NCBI GenBank assembly: GCA_964594045.1
Contig: CAZQKR010000007.1
Location: forward strand, 62,001-126,000
Source: UBA2365 sp964594045
GTDB taxonomy: Bacteria; Bacteroidota; Bacteroidia; Chitinophagales; Saprospiraceae
Length of the DNA stretch: 64,000 bases
Direction: 5' to 3'
The notes beneath the pieces are model-generated. The model saw only the letters and a program-made list of their open reading frames with translations, made no database searches and was not told the origin of the DNA. This document shows, in pieces, positions 36,195 to 45,986 of this stretch (positions within the stretch are counted from its first letter, which is position 1; every line of letters starts with the position of its first letter). The position numbers were made by a program, and so were the translations under genes.

Positions 36195-37343
36195 CTAGAT
36201 TTCACAGGCGCCGTCAGCTGTGCTCACATCATAGAAAACAGGATATTTTCCAAATTTCTCCATGTAAACAGCAGAAAGCCTGGCTTTTACAAAATCAAGA
36301 GAGCTGCTTTCAACCAAATTTATGGTGCAGCCTCCAAATCCGCCTCCCATCATCCTGGATCCCGGTACAGATGGCAGATTGATGGCTGTTTCCGCCAAAA
36401 GGTCCAGTTCTGGGCAACTCACCTCATATTGTTTGCTTAAACCGGCGTGTGACCCATTCATCAGTTGACCCAGTCCACTAAAATCTCCTGAAATAAGTGA
36501 CTCACAGCTTTTCAGCACGCGCTCATTTTCCTCTGTTACATACGCGCACCGTTCGTAAACAGGCGATCCGAGAACATTTTTAAAAGGCTGGATCTCTGCC
36601 GGGCTGAGATCGCGCAGAGATTGTACATGGCTCAACTGTTGACTGATGATCCGGACTCCTTTTTCGCATTCCTGCCTCCTGGTATTGTAAGCGGATGCGG
36701 CCAGGCTGTGTTTCACCCTGGTATCAGCCAGCAGCAACTGGTATTCACCGGTATAAAGCGGGAAATACTCAAACTCCAGGCTCCTGCAATCCAGTCGGAT
36801 CGCATGGTCTTTTTTGCCAAAGATAGAAGCAAACTGGTCCATTATTCCGCATTTGACCCCTGCGTAATGGTGTTCTGCCATCTGACAAATATGAGCCAGT
36901 TGCAGCTTATCAGCACCCAGATCAAAAAGTGTATTCAATGCAACAGCAAAGACGCTTTCCAGGGCAGCAGAAGATGAAAGCCCGGCACCGGAAGGGATAT
37001 CACCGCCAAACACAGCATTAAACCCTTTCGGGGAAAGCCCGGCTTTTTGCATTTCTTTTATCACGCCAAACGGATATTTTGCCCATTGGGGCAGTTGTCC
37101 GGCATGGCCATTTACATCGAAGGAAACAGTCTCGTTGAGATCCAGGGAATAAATGGTTGCTACACTATCCGCTAATGGCTGGATGGCCAGAAAAATTTTT
37201 TTATCAATGGCAGCCGGAAGAACAAAACCATTATTGTAATCCGTATGCTCACCGATGATGTTGATCCGACCCGGAGCAGCAAAAAGACGGAACTGACCAT
37301 TAAATTTTTCGGAAAAAGCTGACTTTATACGTTCATTTACCAT
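36195..37343 (-). CDS. galK: galactokinase
   Basis: GHMP-kinase phosphorylating galactose at C1, the first step of the Leloir pathway. The substrate motif GRINIIGEHTDYNNG lies at residues 25-39, GDIPSGAGLSSSAALES (about 113-129) is the ATP-binding motif, and GSRMMGGGFGGCTINL (about 333-348) is motif 3. Length of 382 residues is standard. No other Leloir gene is in the window. It starts 29 bp after the lipid kinase gene on the same strand, which may put the two in one transcript. Confidence 0.97.
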   Translation of the reverse strand: MVNERIKSAFSEKFNGQFRLFAAPGRINIIGEHTDYNNGFVLPAAIDKKIFLAIQPLADSVATIYSLDLNETVSFDVNGHAGQLPQWAKYPFGVIKEMQKAGLSPKGFNAVFGGDIPSGAGLSSSAALESVFAVALNTLFDLGADKLQLAHICQMAEHHYAGVKCGIMDQFASIFGKKDHAIRLDCRSLEFEYFPLYTGEYQLLLADTRVKHSLAASAYNTRRQECEKGVRIISQQLSHVQSLRDLSPAEIQPFKNVLGSPVYERCAYVTEENERVLKSCESLISGDFSGLGQLMNGSHAGLSKQYEVSCPELDLLAETAINLPSVPGSRMMGGGFGGCTINLVESSSLDFVKARLSAVYMEKFGKYPVFYDVSTADGACEI

Positions 37344-37372
37344 TTTTGCAGCGTTTGGATTTTGAAAAAGAA

Positions 37373-38263
37373 TTAAAGACTGTTAAAGGCAGTTTTGATC
37401 ACTTTGACCATTCCGTGTTGCATGGTCAGCTGAACAGCGCCCTCGAAACTAACGGGTTCACCATCCAGGTGATAATCAGTGTATTCCGCATGTATAGTGA
37501 CCGGTTCTTTTGTTTGAATATATTCGATGTACCTGGAATGTTGTTTTTTGCCTAAAAACATCAATGCGGTGATCTTTGGATAAAGGTAAAAAGGGAAAGG
37601 TTTGACCAGGATCAGTTCAAATATCCCGTCATTGGGTTTGGCCATAGGGGCAACAACAGCATGATTACCAAATTGCCGGGTATTGGCAACGGTTATCATT
37701 CGGTATGTTCCATTCATTTTGATATTGTTCACATGAATGGTCGCATTGAATGGTTTAAAATTCAATGCGGTTTTGGCTGTGAGTAGGGAATATCGGATAA
37801 ACCCCCTTTTTTTGGATTTACTGAAAGCATGTGCGACGTGACCATCCATACCGACACCGGCCATGTTGATGCACAGTGAATCATTCAGCTGTATCACGTC
37901 GAGATCGATGGTTTCTCCTTTGATAATGTCGCGCATGAGGGATTTCAGGTCCTTTTTAAAACCGAGTTCATTGGCAAATCCGTTACCCGAACCATTTGGA
38001 TAGACAGAGAGGTATTTATCGGGCTTATTGATCAGGTATTTGGCTACTTCGTTAACGGTGCCGTCACCGCCAACCACAACAAATACTTTATGATTTTCAA
38101 GCTGTTGATCAAATTTTTTCCTCATTTCATCCTTGCTTTCCGAGATCAGCAAGTTTAAGTTCGGGTCAACTTTCATGATGTTTTTCCTGATGATGTCGAT
38201 GTTCTTTTTACCTGAATGCGGGTTCAGGATAAAAAGTATTTCCGAAGGATTGATTTGATTCAT
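37373..38263 (-). CDS. diacylglycerol/lipid kinase family protein (YegS/DgkB-like)
   Basis: A 296-residue kinase of the DAGK catalytic family. GGDGTVNEV at residues 65-73 is the nucleotide-binding motif, NGSGNGFANELG (about 91-102) and MAGVGMDGHVA (about 133-143) are further hallmarks. Substrate could be diacylglycerol, phosphatidylglycerol or a sphingoid base; sequence does not decide. First gene of a probable two-gene unit with galK. A TAnnTTTG-type box lies 32 bp upstream. Confidence 0.92.
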   Translation of the reverse strand: MNQINPSEILFILNPHSGKKNIDIIRKNIMKVDPNLNLLISESKDEMRKKFDQQLENHKVFVVVGGDGTVNEVAKYLINKPDKYLSVYPNGSGNGFANELGFKKDLKSLMRDIIKGETIDLDVIQLNDSLCINMAGVGMDGHVAHAFSKSKKRGFIRYSLLTAKTALNFKPFNATIHVNNIKMNGTYRMITVANTRQFGNHAVVAPMAKPNDGIFELILVKPFPFYLYPKITALMFLGKKQHSRYIEYIQTKEPVTIHAEYTDYHLDGEPVSFEGAVQLTMQHGMVKVIKTAFNSL

Positions 38264-38294
38264 TTTTACTTAAATGACCGCTGTTTAAAACGTT

Positions 38295-38302
38295 CAAAAG
38301 TA
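38295..38302 (-). promoter_or_regulatory. probable -7 box for the lipid kinase-galK unit
   Basis: TACTTTTG on the minus strand fits TAnnTTTG, about 32 bp before the start codon at 38263; no -33 partner visible. Confidence 0.4.
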
Positions 38303-38414
38303 GTTAAAAATTCCTTATTTCCGGATATTCATGATCAAAGAATTCCGGGACAAATTGGATTCCGTGAGTATTCAGGATCAGAAACATCAGGAGCCTTTTG
38401 TTTGCTCTCCCGGA

Positions 38415-39344
38415 TCAGTAGTACAACGGGTGAAATTTTTGCTGTCCCAGGGTATTGAATTCGATCGCCGGAAAAGGCAATTTGATCATAAACATACTAT
38501 TGAAGATCGCTTTAAGTGTTTTATTTTTAACAGGTATCTTTGTGAAATCAATGTCCAGTGACAGTAAAAATCTGCGATGACGTTCAAACTCAGGAATAGA
38601 CTTGCCGTTATAATATGTTTTATTGTAAAATGATCCAATTACCCCACCTATACCATATCCAACGGAAACATTAACCCAGTCCGGAATGGTTTTGACAGGT
38701 ACGATCCTGTTGAGGCCCATGCTCAGCCAATAGGTGTGGCCGTTATAGTCCAGCATGAATTCGCTGAAGCCGTTTCCCAGGTAGCCATTGGCCAGAGGTG
38801 CATAGGGAGATCTGCTGAAGGATAACTTGTATTTTGCAATTTGTTCACCAAAAGCGAGTTCTTGCCCGATCACCAAAGCGGAACCGAGTGTATTGGCTGC
38901 CACATCCCCAAGGGAAAACCCCCACCCCTGGTAAAGACCATCCCAGATCTCAATGGGTAATTGCATGAAAAAGCCCATTAATCCACCATACCAAATGGCT
39001 TTTTCCCTTGGCACACCAGCCCATTTATAGGCCTCAAAACAGATATAACTTTCCAGATATGACCCGAAAGTATGCCCAAATTTATCCAGTTGGTTATAGG
39101 CTCCCATGTCATTGTAAAAATGAAAGGGTACACGGGGTATATCGCTATACCAAATATACTCTAGATAAGACATGCCTCCGATGTAAAATGCAGAAGTCGC
39201 GCCAATAACCGAAGCTAATCTGATTTTATTTATTTTTGAAGAGTCTGGTGACGTAGTTGTATCCTGGCTTTTGATTCCCAGGGAAAAAGAGAGGAAAAAT
39301 AACAAGATAAAAAAATTCCTGGCCATAATTGCTGAATTGATCAT
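38415..39344 (-). CDS. DUF2279 domain-containing protein
   Basis: A 309-residue exported protein. A signal peptide ends near SLGIKSQ; the start could be the ATG 18 bp further in (39326). The DUF2279 block (about residues 50-150) includes FYNDMGAYNQLDKFGHTFGS and GFMQLPIEIWDGLYQGWGFS, with D-K-x-G-H and E-I-x-D-G residues strongly conserved in the family. The second half has barrel-like strands. Probably an envelope protein; role unknown. Unlinked neighbours. Confidence 0.85.
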   Translation of the reverse strand: MINSAIMARNFFILLFFLSFSLGIKSQDTTTSPDSSKINKIRLASVIGATSAFYIGGMSYLEYIWYSDIPRVPFHFYNDMGAYNQLDKFGHTFGSYLESYICFEAYKWAGVPREKAIWYGGLMGFFMQLPIEIWDGLYQGWGFSLGDVAANTLGSALVIGQELAFGEQIAKYKLSFSRSPYAPLANGYLGNGFSEFMLDYNGHTYWLSMGLNRIVPVKTIPDWVNVSVGYGIGGVIGSFYNKTYYNGKSIPEFERHRRFLLSLDIDFTKIPVKNKTLKAIFNSMFMIKLPFPAIEFNTLGQQKFHPLYY

Positions 39345-39926
39345 GAAAAACTATTAATGCTGAAAAGACAGCAGATTTTTGGTTTAAAGGAAATAAAATT
39401 AATTTAAATCATTCAAAACAACAATTAATGAGTGATTTTAGAATAAAAAAAACTCCAGGTTCACTTTGATCAGAGCAAATAAAAATCCATCCTGATATAA
39501 AAAGTCAGTCATCTGACTGGCCGGAGAAATGTTTTTGAAATGCTTACGGGTGCAGGCTCTATGTACCATTAAGGTAACTTGAGTAAATAATTAAATAACT
39601 TACCCTATCTATCAAATTTGACTATATGTATTCGGTCGAGTTTAGATTTGATCTAAAATAATGAATTGATCCATTTGTGCTTGATTTTCAAATGCTAAAG
39701 GAATAGTTTTGCATGTATGGTTGAGTTTCCATCAGTGATTAATCTCTGATGGAACCTTCAGTTCCAAAAGGAATCCTTATGTGTATGTTTATTTTCATTT
39801 CAATCGGTATGCGCTCATTGTTGTTTTTGACAAGCCTGATGATGAAAAATGATATAGACAGATGCTGCAATATTAATGTAATGTTTTAGCAAATTAAAAT
39901 TTCAGCAATTGTGAAACCAATGCAAA
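39345..39926. other. non-coding region with two hairpins
   Basis: About 580 bp with no gene. A 9-bp perfect stem (TTCCATCAG/CTGATGGAA, 10-nt loop) lies at 39727-39754 and a 6-bp stem at 39503-39518 (AGTCAG/CTGACT). These could be part of an untranslated leader for the gene at 39927 or a small RNA; neither is provable here. Confidence 0.4.
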
Positions 39927-40640
39927 ATGAAAACTCAATTGAATAATTTGCTTCTGTTGATGCTTTTATTGTTTTCAGCACAACTGACTTTTGCGCAATT
40001 GTTAAAAAGTTTTGAGATTCCCGGCACAAATACGGTAATTAAGGAAGTTGATTATTTCACCCCCAAAACAAATGATGTTCTTTTTCCACAAGGATCAAGT
40101 GCTTATGCAGGCCATTCTGTTTATCAGGATATCTTTTTGCAGAGGTCAAGGACTCCGGAAGAAATTTGCTTTGACATTTTGATGCGAAAAGCACTATACG
40201 GTCAGCAAATAAAGGAGTTTATTTTAGAGAATAACAGGGTTCTATCTGCAGGTACACTGGATAGCATTGAAAGAGTGATTATATGCCGGCATTTATTGGC
40301 AAACAGCAATGATCATGCTCATTCTTATATGAACCTGTCAATTAAAAATAATGATTTTGTCAGCAATTTTATCGACCAGAATTACCGGGCAGAAAATGAC
40401 AAATTCATCATTGATCAACATTTTTTACACAGTTATGTTCCCTTTCAAAAAAATTATAATGACCAATCCGAATATCAAAAATTTCGGAGTTTAATAAGGG
40501 AAGATAATTCCACCCAAAATGAACATTTTTTGAGATTTCCACCAGATTATTTATATGACAATGATGTTTTTGATCCTACTTTTTTGATATTCTTATTTGA
40601 ATTGTGGTATGATCATAAAATAAATCAAAGGAATTATTAA
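39927..40640 (+). CDS. secreted hypothetical protein
   Basis: A 237-residue protein with a signal peptide ending TFAQ. The mature part is rich in acidic residues, Tyr and Phe, and contains HLLANSNDHAHSYMNLSI and EICFDILMRKALYG. Two Cys residues (near 82 and 119) could form a disulfide. I recognise no family. Surrounded by long AT-rich spacers on both sides, and not obviously linked to other genes. Confidence 0.65.
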   Translation: MKTQLNNLLLLMLLLFSAQLTFAQLLKSFEIPGTNTVIKEVDYFTPKTNDVLFPQGSSAYAGHSVYQDIFLQRSRTPEEICFDILMRKALYGQQIKEFILENNRVLSAGTLDSIERVIICRHLLANSNDHAHSYMNLSIKNNDFVSNFIDQNYRAENDKFIIDQHFLHSYVPFQKNYNDQSEYQKFRSLIREDNSTQNEHFLRFPPDYLYDNDVFDPTFLIFLFELWYDHKINQRNY

Positions 40641-40951
40641 AACATTATAATGCCTACTGGTTTTCGGAATAATTAATTCAGCTTTCTGTGTTAAGCAGTT
40701 GCCTATGATATTGAAAACATTTAAATTGTTTGATTCCCACAATTTACCAGGCTATTGATTGAAGTAAGGAATATTGTTCAATTGTATTTAATTAATGAAA
40801 TAAAGTTTTTTGTTGAGACCATCTCTTTGCGGAAAAAAGAATGAATGATTTGATCAAAAGCCAACATTAATGAAATTTAATATTGAAAAAAGCTCATTTC
40901 CCGGGAATTGAAAATTTGGAAAAGAACCAATCATTTTAAAATATAGAGACC
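40641..40951. other. AT-rich intergenic region
   Basis: 311 bp separating two orphan secreted genes; no gene, hairpin or promoter consensus stands out. Confidence 0.4.
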
Positions 40952-41581
40952 ATGAAAATTTTTTCTGCTATTTTAATTACGTTGCTGCTATCCATTCAAA
41001 CCATGATAGTGGGCGCACAAATTGATGAAGGAATAAACCAATTCCAGACTTCCTGTTTAAACAGTGAACCATCGGTGTTTGAAAATCTGGAAGGGTTTAT
41101 TATGCCTTTGATGAAATCCGATAAAGAAAATCCGGTTTTTTTAGATCTGAAGTATCTTTCGGATACAAGTGAAATATTTCTTTGGCCCCATAGTTCGTCT
41201 TCTCTTTCGTTATATGCCTCCAGTTTGCTCTTCGCAAGTGTAGTTAACTGCAGTTATGAATGGATCAAATATGGCCAAAAATACCATAACGGCTTTACAA
41301 CAGGAATGACTTATTCCAGGGCACTTGGTGAAGATAATGATCTCGGAGCCCATTTGGCATATACCTTGTTGATCGGCAGGACTTCAAATCTTTTTGAAAT
41401 GAAACTGGGAGGCGTTTTTAATATCTTCAAATCGGAATTCTTCAGTTTTGTTCCGGTAATTTCATTAGGATACAGGTATCAGCCACCGGGCAAGAGGTCT
41501 TTTTTCAGGATTGGCTTAAGCACAGCAGGACTTGGAATAGGTTTTGGTTTTATTATTGCTTCAAAAAAAAGCACGATTTAA
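40952..41581 (+). CDS. secreted hypothetical protein, barrel-like C-terminus
   Basis: A 209-residue protein, signal peptide ending IVGAQ. The second half alternates polar and apolar residues with Gly turns (GFTTGMTYSRALGEDNDLGAHLAYTLL read in pieces; FSFVPVISLGYRY; FRIGLSTAGLGIGFGFII) and finishes in a hydrophobic strand, suggesting a small outer-membrane barrel. No family is recognised. Alone between spacers. Confidence 0.65.
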   Translation: MKIFSAILITLLLSIQTMIVGAQIDEGINQFQTSCLNSEPSVFENLEGFIMPLMKSDKENPVFLDLKYLSDTSEIFLWPHSSSSLSLYASSLLFASVVNCSYEWIKYGQKYHNGFTTGMTYSRALGEDNDLGAHLAYTLLIGRTSNLFEMKLGGVFNIFKSEFFSFVPVISLGYRYQPPGKRSFFRIGLSTAGLGIGFGFIIASKKSTI

Positions 41582-41752
41582 TATCCGGAATCAGAAAGAT
41601 TTTTGTTATGAAGTGAAATATCCAACAGCATAATTGTCAACAAATTGTGATGGGTCATGATACTGAAAGACAGTTTATAAATTAATGCTCTACAGGCTTG
41701 TCAATCTAATTGTTATTTGAAGAACCAGATTCCGGATAAAAGGACGTTGGGG

Positions 41753-42769
41753 TCAGTTAAGTTCCAGCAGCAGCTTTTCCGCTTTTTCATAGCCCATATC
41801 ACTGGCTTTTTTGATGTCGCTGATATAGCCGTGTTTTCCGCATTTTTGTTTGGTGACGCCGAGGTAGTACAGCTTTTTTTCTTCAGGTATTTCGTCTTTG
41901 CCCTGTGGAATTTTCAGTGAGTTTTCAAATGCGATCAGGGCGTTTTCATAGTCTTCAAGTTTATAAAGGACATATCCGTAATTGAACAGGTCAGCTCTTT
42001 TCCAGAGGTAGTTCGGATTATTTTCGCTGAATTTGCGTTTGGAGAGCAGTTTTAGCTCGAATGCTGCCTTATCAAATTCCCTGTTGTTGATGTGGATCTC
42101 CGCTTTTGCGCGTCTGGCCTGCCAGTGTATGCTTTGCAGTGCAATGGAATGCCGGATACAGTTTTCCACATAGACCAGCGCCTCATCATATTGTCTATCC
42201 TTCATCAGGATTTTGGAAATACCATAGTGTGCTTCAGAGATCGTGTCATCGATATGGATGCATTTCAGGAAATCTTCCATAGCCTCCGCATAATTTTTCT
42301 GCATCATATTGACGACGGCCCTCCTTTCATAGGCGAGCGGATTTCTATGGCATTTTTCGAGGGAAAGATTAAAAGACTGATAAGCTTCATCCCGGTTGCC
42401 GTGCTCTATCTGTTTCAGGCCTTTCTGGTAATACATCACGGCAGATCTGTCGCCGGTTGGTTCTATGTAGGCCTCATCCAGGATCTCGCCATTTTCTATT
42501 TTCCAGGCAAAAATCCGGCCTGAAATCGCAAACTGAGCGCAGTTTTCGAACAAACTGACCGTATTTTTCCAGACTTTGTCGGTGTAATTGCCCACGTGAC
42601 GCGGGATGTGGATCATGTAATTCTCGTCATCAAGGAATTCGAGCTCTTTGTGGATGATCAGGTTTTTATAATAAACTTCATTTCTGTTCAAGATCATTTT
42701 TACAAGTTTATCATAACTCGCCTTGTTGGCAAAGTATAATTTCCCCTGAATAATGATTTTATAAAACAT
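41753..42769 (-). CDS. TPR-repeat protein
   Basis: A 338-residue cytoplasmic protein. Residues about 115-320 contain tetratricopeptide units, for instance AVMYYQKGLKQIEHGNRDEA, AYERRAVVNMMQKNYAEAME and GYVLYKLEDYENALIAFENS, with the A-x-x-x-Y/F spacing. TPR solenoids bind partner proteins. The N-terminal 110 residues are unassigned. No signal peptide. The gene is divergent from asnS, 282 bp away. Confidence 0.85.
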   Translation of the reverse strand: MFYKIIIQGKLYFANKASYDKLVKMILNRNEVYYKNLIIHKELEFLDDENYMIHIPRHVGNYTDKVWKNTVSLFENCAQFAISGRIFAWKIENGEILDEAYIEPTGDRSAVMYYQKGLKQIEHGNRDEAYQSFNLSLEKCHRNPLAYERRAVVNMMQKNYAEAMEDFLKCIHIDDTISEAHYGISKILMKDRQYDEALVYVENCIRHSIALQSIHWQARRAKAEIHINNREFDKAAFELKLLSKRKFSENNPNYLWKRADLFNYGYVLYKLEDYENALIAFENSLKIPQGKDEIPEEKKLYYLGVTKQKCGKHGYISDIKKASDMGYEKAEKLLLELN

Positions 42770-42916
42770 GCGGTCTTTGAGATTTAAAATACCTGTTTAA
42801 GCCGTAATAGTATACTGAAAAAACCATACCAATTTTGTTGTTTCAGGCAAAAATCAGGTTAAATGATTAAAAAACTGATCATATTTTCAATTGTGCCTGA
42901 ATTATGCGGCTTAATA

Positions 42917-42924
42917 CAAAATTA
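42917..42924 (-). promoter_or_regulatory. possible -7 box for the TPR gene
   Basis: TAATTTTG on the minus strand fits TAnnTTTG, about 148 bp upstream of the TPR start; single box only. Confidence 0.25.
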
Positions 42925-43023
42925 ACCCTGCAAAATACTCAGTTTTTCTGTTATCTGCAAAAAAATTAAGACTTAGCTCAGGACAAAAAAGTTCAACAAT
43001 AAATGATATTTGCTCAAACTCAT

Positions 43024-43031
43024 TACTTTTG
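43024..43031 (+). promoter_or_regulatory. probable -7 box for asnS
   Basis: TACTTTTG matches TAnnTTTG and lies 20 bp before the ATG at 43052, giving a very short leader. Confidence 0.45.
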
Positions 43032-43051
43032 TGCCCTTAATTTACTGAGAA

Positions 43052-44488
43052 ATGAGTAGTTACAACAAAATCAAGGATTTATTGCAGTCGGCACAAAAAA
43101 AAGACAATGTGATCGTGAAGGGATGGGTAAGGACTTTCAGGAACAATCAGTTCATTGCGATCAATGATGGAACCTGTCTCGGGAATCTTCAGGCAGTTGT
43201 GGCGTTGGGCCAGTTTGAAGAATCTTTTACCAGAAGGATCACGACCGGCGCAGCAATTGAAGTTCATGGAGAGTTGATAGAGTCTATCGGCAAGGGTCAA
43301 CAGGTGGAGCTGATCGTGGAAAAACTGATCATACACGGAGATGCTAATCCGGAGCTTTATCCATTGCAGCCCAAAAAACATTCGCTTGAATTTTTAAGGG
43401 AAATCGCTCATCTCAGATTCAGAACCAATACCTTCAGTGCAATTTTCAGGGTCAGGCATGCATTGAGTTTTGCACTACACCAATTTTTCAACGAGAGAGA
43501 CTTTTATTATCAGCATACACCGATCATTACAGCATCCGATGCGGAGGGAGCCGGACAGATGTTCCAGGTGACCACACTCAACCTGAATGATCTGCCTAAG
43601 AATGAAGCCGGAGGTATTGACTATACCAAAGATTTCTTCAACAGGCAGACCAACCTGACGGTATCGGGTCAACTGGAAGCAGAGCTCGCTGCAATGGCTT
43701 TGAGCAGGGTTTATACATTCGGGCCAACTTTCCGGGCAGAAAATTCAAATACTTCAAGGCACCTGGCAGAATTCTGGATGCTGGAACCTGAAGTGGCATT
43801 CGCTGACCTCACTGACAACATGGATCTGGCGGAAGACATGCTTAAATATGTGATCCGGTATGTCATGGAAAACAATGCCGAAGATCTGGAATTCCTTGAA
43901 AACAGATTGCTGGATGAAGAAAAACAAAAACCCCAAAATGAAAGATCAACCCTGTCCTTAAGGGAAAAACTCAATTTTGTGGTCACGAATCAGTTTGAAA
44001 GACTCACCTATACAGAAGCAATTGAGATACTCAAAAATTCCACGCCCAACAAAAAGAAAAAGTTCCAGTACCTGATTGATTCCTGGGGAGCAGATCTTCA
44101 GTCTGAACACGAACGGTATCTGGTGGAGAAGCATTTTGAAAAGCCGGTTATCCTCACGGATTATCCCAAGGACATCAAAGCTTTTTATATGAAGCTCAAT
44201 GACGACAACAAAACTGTACGGGCAATGGACATTCTTTTTCCCGGCATTGGAGAGATCGTTGGAGGTTCACAAAGAGAAGAACGGTATGATGTTTTGCTCA
44301 ACCGAATGAATGAGATGCATATTCCGACAGAGGAAATGTACTGGTATCTGGATACCAGGCGCTTTGGTTCATGCCCACATGCAGGTTTCGGACTTGGGTT
44401 TGAGCGCCTGATACAGTTTGTCACCGGTATGTCCAATATCAGGGATGTGATCGCATTTCCGAGATATCCCGGAAACGTGAGTTTCTAA
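43052..44488 (+). CDS. asnS: asparaginyl-tRNA synthetase
   Basis: Class IIb aminoacyl-tRNA synthetase charging tRNA-Asn. An OB-fold anticodon domain (about residues 15-110, KGWVRTFRNNQFIAINDG) is followed by the class II core: motif 1 near HTPIITASDAEGAG, motif 2 GPTFRAENSNTSRHLAEFWM (about 224-243) and motif 3 GFGLGFERLIQF (about 446-457). A length of 478 residues is normal. Reads toward the DASS gene, with 31 bp between stops. Confidence 0.98.
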   Translation: MSSYNKIKDLLQSAQKKDNVIVKGWVRTFRNNQFIAINDGTCLGNLQAVVALGQFEESFTRRITTGAAIEVHGELIESIGKGQQVELIVEKLIIHGDANPELYPLQPKKHSLEFLREIAHLRFRTNTFSAIFRVRHALSFALHQFFNERDFYYQHTPIITASDAEGAGQMFQVTTLNLNDLPKNEAGGIDYTKDFFNRQTNLTVSGQLEAELAAMALSRVYTFGPTFRAENSNTSRHLAEFWMLEPEVAFADLTDNMDLAEDMLKYVIRYVMENNAEDLEFLENRLLDEEKQKPQNERSTLSLREKLNFVVTNQFERLTYTEAIEILKNSTPNKKKKFQYLIDSWGADLQSEHERYLVEKHFEKPVILTDYPKDIKAFYMKLNDDNKTVRAMDILFPGIGEIVGGSQREERYDVLLNRMNEMHIPTEEMYWYLDTRRFGSCPHAGFGLGFERLIQFVTGMSNIRDVIAFPRYPGNVSF

Positions 44489-44516
44489 AATTGTTTTGTC
44501 AGTATGGCTCGGCTTT

Positions 44517-44541
44517 CAGCTATCTTATGATCAGATAGCTG
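44517..44541. terminator. possible terminator hairpin between asnS and the DASS transporter
   Basis: A 9-bp perfect stem (CAGCTATCT/AGATAGCTG) with a 7-nt loop lies between convergent stops and overlaps the last codons of the DASS gene. The U tract is poor on both strands. Confidence 0.4.
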
Positions 44542-45986
44542 ATAAAAACCCATACCAAAATCAATACAGGTCCTCCCAATCCGAAGACCAGACCCCCTTT
44601 GCGGAAATCTTTGGTGGTCAGGTATCCCGTACTGTAAGCAATAGCGTTGGGCGGTGTAGAAACAGGAAACATCAGTGCACAGGCGGCAGACAGGCCCACA
44701 ACCAATCCCAAAACAGCGAAATTATCGATTGGCAATACACTCGCAACCGGCAAAAGAATGGTAACTGCAGCAGTGTTACTCATGAAATTGGACATGATCA
44801 CGGTAGTCAGTGCAAATAACGCGATCATTACCAGGTCACTCATGACTAATGTGGAAAACACATCTGAAAAGTGGCCTGCCAATCCTGATTGCTGGATCGC
44901 TATTCCAAGAGATAAACCGCCCGCAACCAGCATCAACGTATCCCAGGGTAAACTCCTGACATCTTCACTGTTCACCACACCTACCATGGTCAGCACCACG
45001 ATCGGTATTCCCGAAATGACAGCCGGTGGAATGCCATGTACACTTCCGGTCAACCACAAAAGAATGGTAGCGATCAACACACCAATAGTGATCCTGCGTT
45101 TGAACTTATGGACAACAAAATTTGTGTCTTCTTCCACTTCTTCTCCTGCCGCGAAGGAAAGGTCCACTTCCTTCACTTTTGCAGTATAGAATTTTTGAAG
45201 GAAAAGCCAGAATAGCAATACGAGGATAATGGCCAGCGGAAAGCCGACGATCATCCATTCCAAAAATCCGATCTGGAATTGCTGGCCATGTGTTTTTCCA
45301 AGGTTGGTGATAAAATCTGCAGCAATGATGTTGGGTGGTGATCCGATCAGCGTTCCAAGCCCTCCAAAGGATGCAGCAGCCGGAATTCCAAGCAACAATG
45401 CTTTGGCAAACGGAGCTTCCTTGCCTAAAGCTATGATGATCGGCATTACTGATGCAACCATCATGGCTGTAATTGCAGTGTTGGACATGATCATGGAGCC
45501 AAAAGCCGTGGCCAGCATCAGTCCAAGCAAGAGTCTGGAGGGTTTGGTTCCGAATACTTTCAATGTCCACAGGAAAAGTCTTTTATCCAGCCTGGTTTTC
45601 TTAAGGCCTTCTGCAAGGAAAAAACCACCGAGTAAAAGCCAGATAACACTGTTTGACCAGGTGTTGCTGAACTTGGTTACGTCAATGTAATTCGGGCTGT
45701 CCGGGGTGTTGTCCGCTGCGCCTCCAACCAGGAATATCAGGAAACCCACTATAAAAATACCCACGGCAAAAGGCGGAATGGCCTCCGTAACCCATAAACT
45801 GATGGCCAGCAATAAGGTGAACAGCACATAGGATTGTACCTGAGAAAAGGTTTCATCCGAAACCAGAAATGTCACCACAAATGCAAATATGATGGACAAT
45901 AAAAAATAGATCGCCTTTCTCTGAAAAACAACCACTTGTTCTATCTTGTCCATTTTGCGTTCCGCAAATCTCCGGGAATCAGCCAT
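44520..45986 (-). CDS. DASS/SLC13 family sodium-coupled anion symporter
   Basis: A 488-residue inner-membrane carrier with about 11-12 hydrophobic segments. The two re-entrant SNT motifs of the family are visible: MSNTAITAMM (first half) and MSNTAAVTILLP (second half), with GSPPNIIAADF and MFPVSTPPNAIAYSTG near them. Substrates of the family are dicarboxylates, citrate or sulfate, driven by Na+. Which applies cannot be said. The start ATG at 45986 follows a good promoter on the minus strand. No enzyme partner is adjacent. Confidence 0.93.
   Translation of the reverse strand: MADSRRFAERKMDKIEQVVVFQRKAIYFLLSIIFAFVVTFLVSDETFSQVQSYVLFTLLLAISLWVTEAIPPFAVGIFIVGFLIFLVGGAADNTPDSPNYIDVTKFSNTWSNSVIWLLLGGFFLAEGLKKTRLDKRLFLWTLKVFGTKPSRLLLGLMLATAFGSMIMSNTAITAMMVASVMPIIIALGKEAPFAKALLLGIPAAASFGGLGTLIGSPPNIIAADFITNLGKTHGQQFQIGFLEWMIVGFPLAIILVLLFWLFLQKFYTAKVKEVDLSFAAGEEVEEDTNFVVHKFKRRITIGVLIATILLWLTGSVHGIPPAVISGIPIVVLTMVGVVNSEDVRSLPWDTLMLVAGGLSLGIAIQQSGLAGHFSDVFSTLVMSDLVMIALFALTTVIMSNFMSNTAAVTILLPVASVLPIDNFAVLGLVVGLSAACALMFPVSTPPNAIAYSTGYLTTKDFRKGGLVFGLGGPVLILVWVFISYLIIR

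Noticed and set aside
44517..44541. Strong terminator for asnS
   Set aside because: The stem is good but the T run is weak and it overlaps the DASS coding end; kept only as a possible site.
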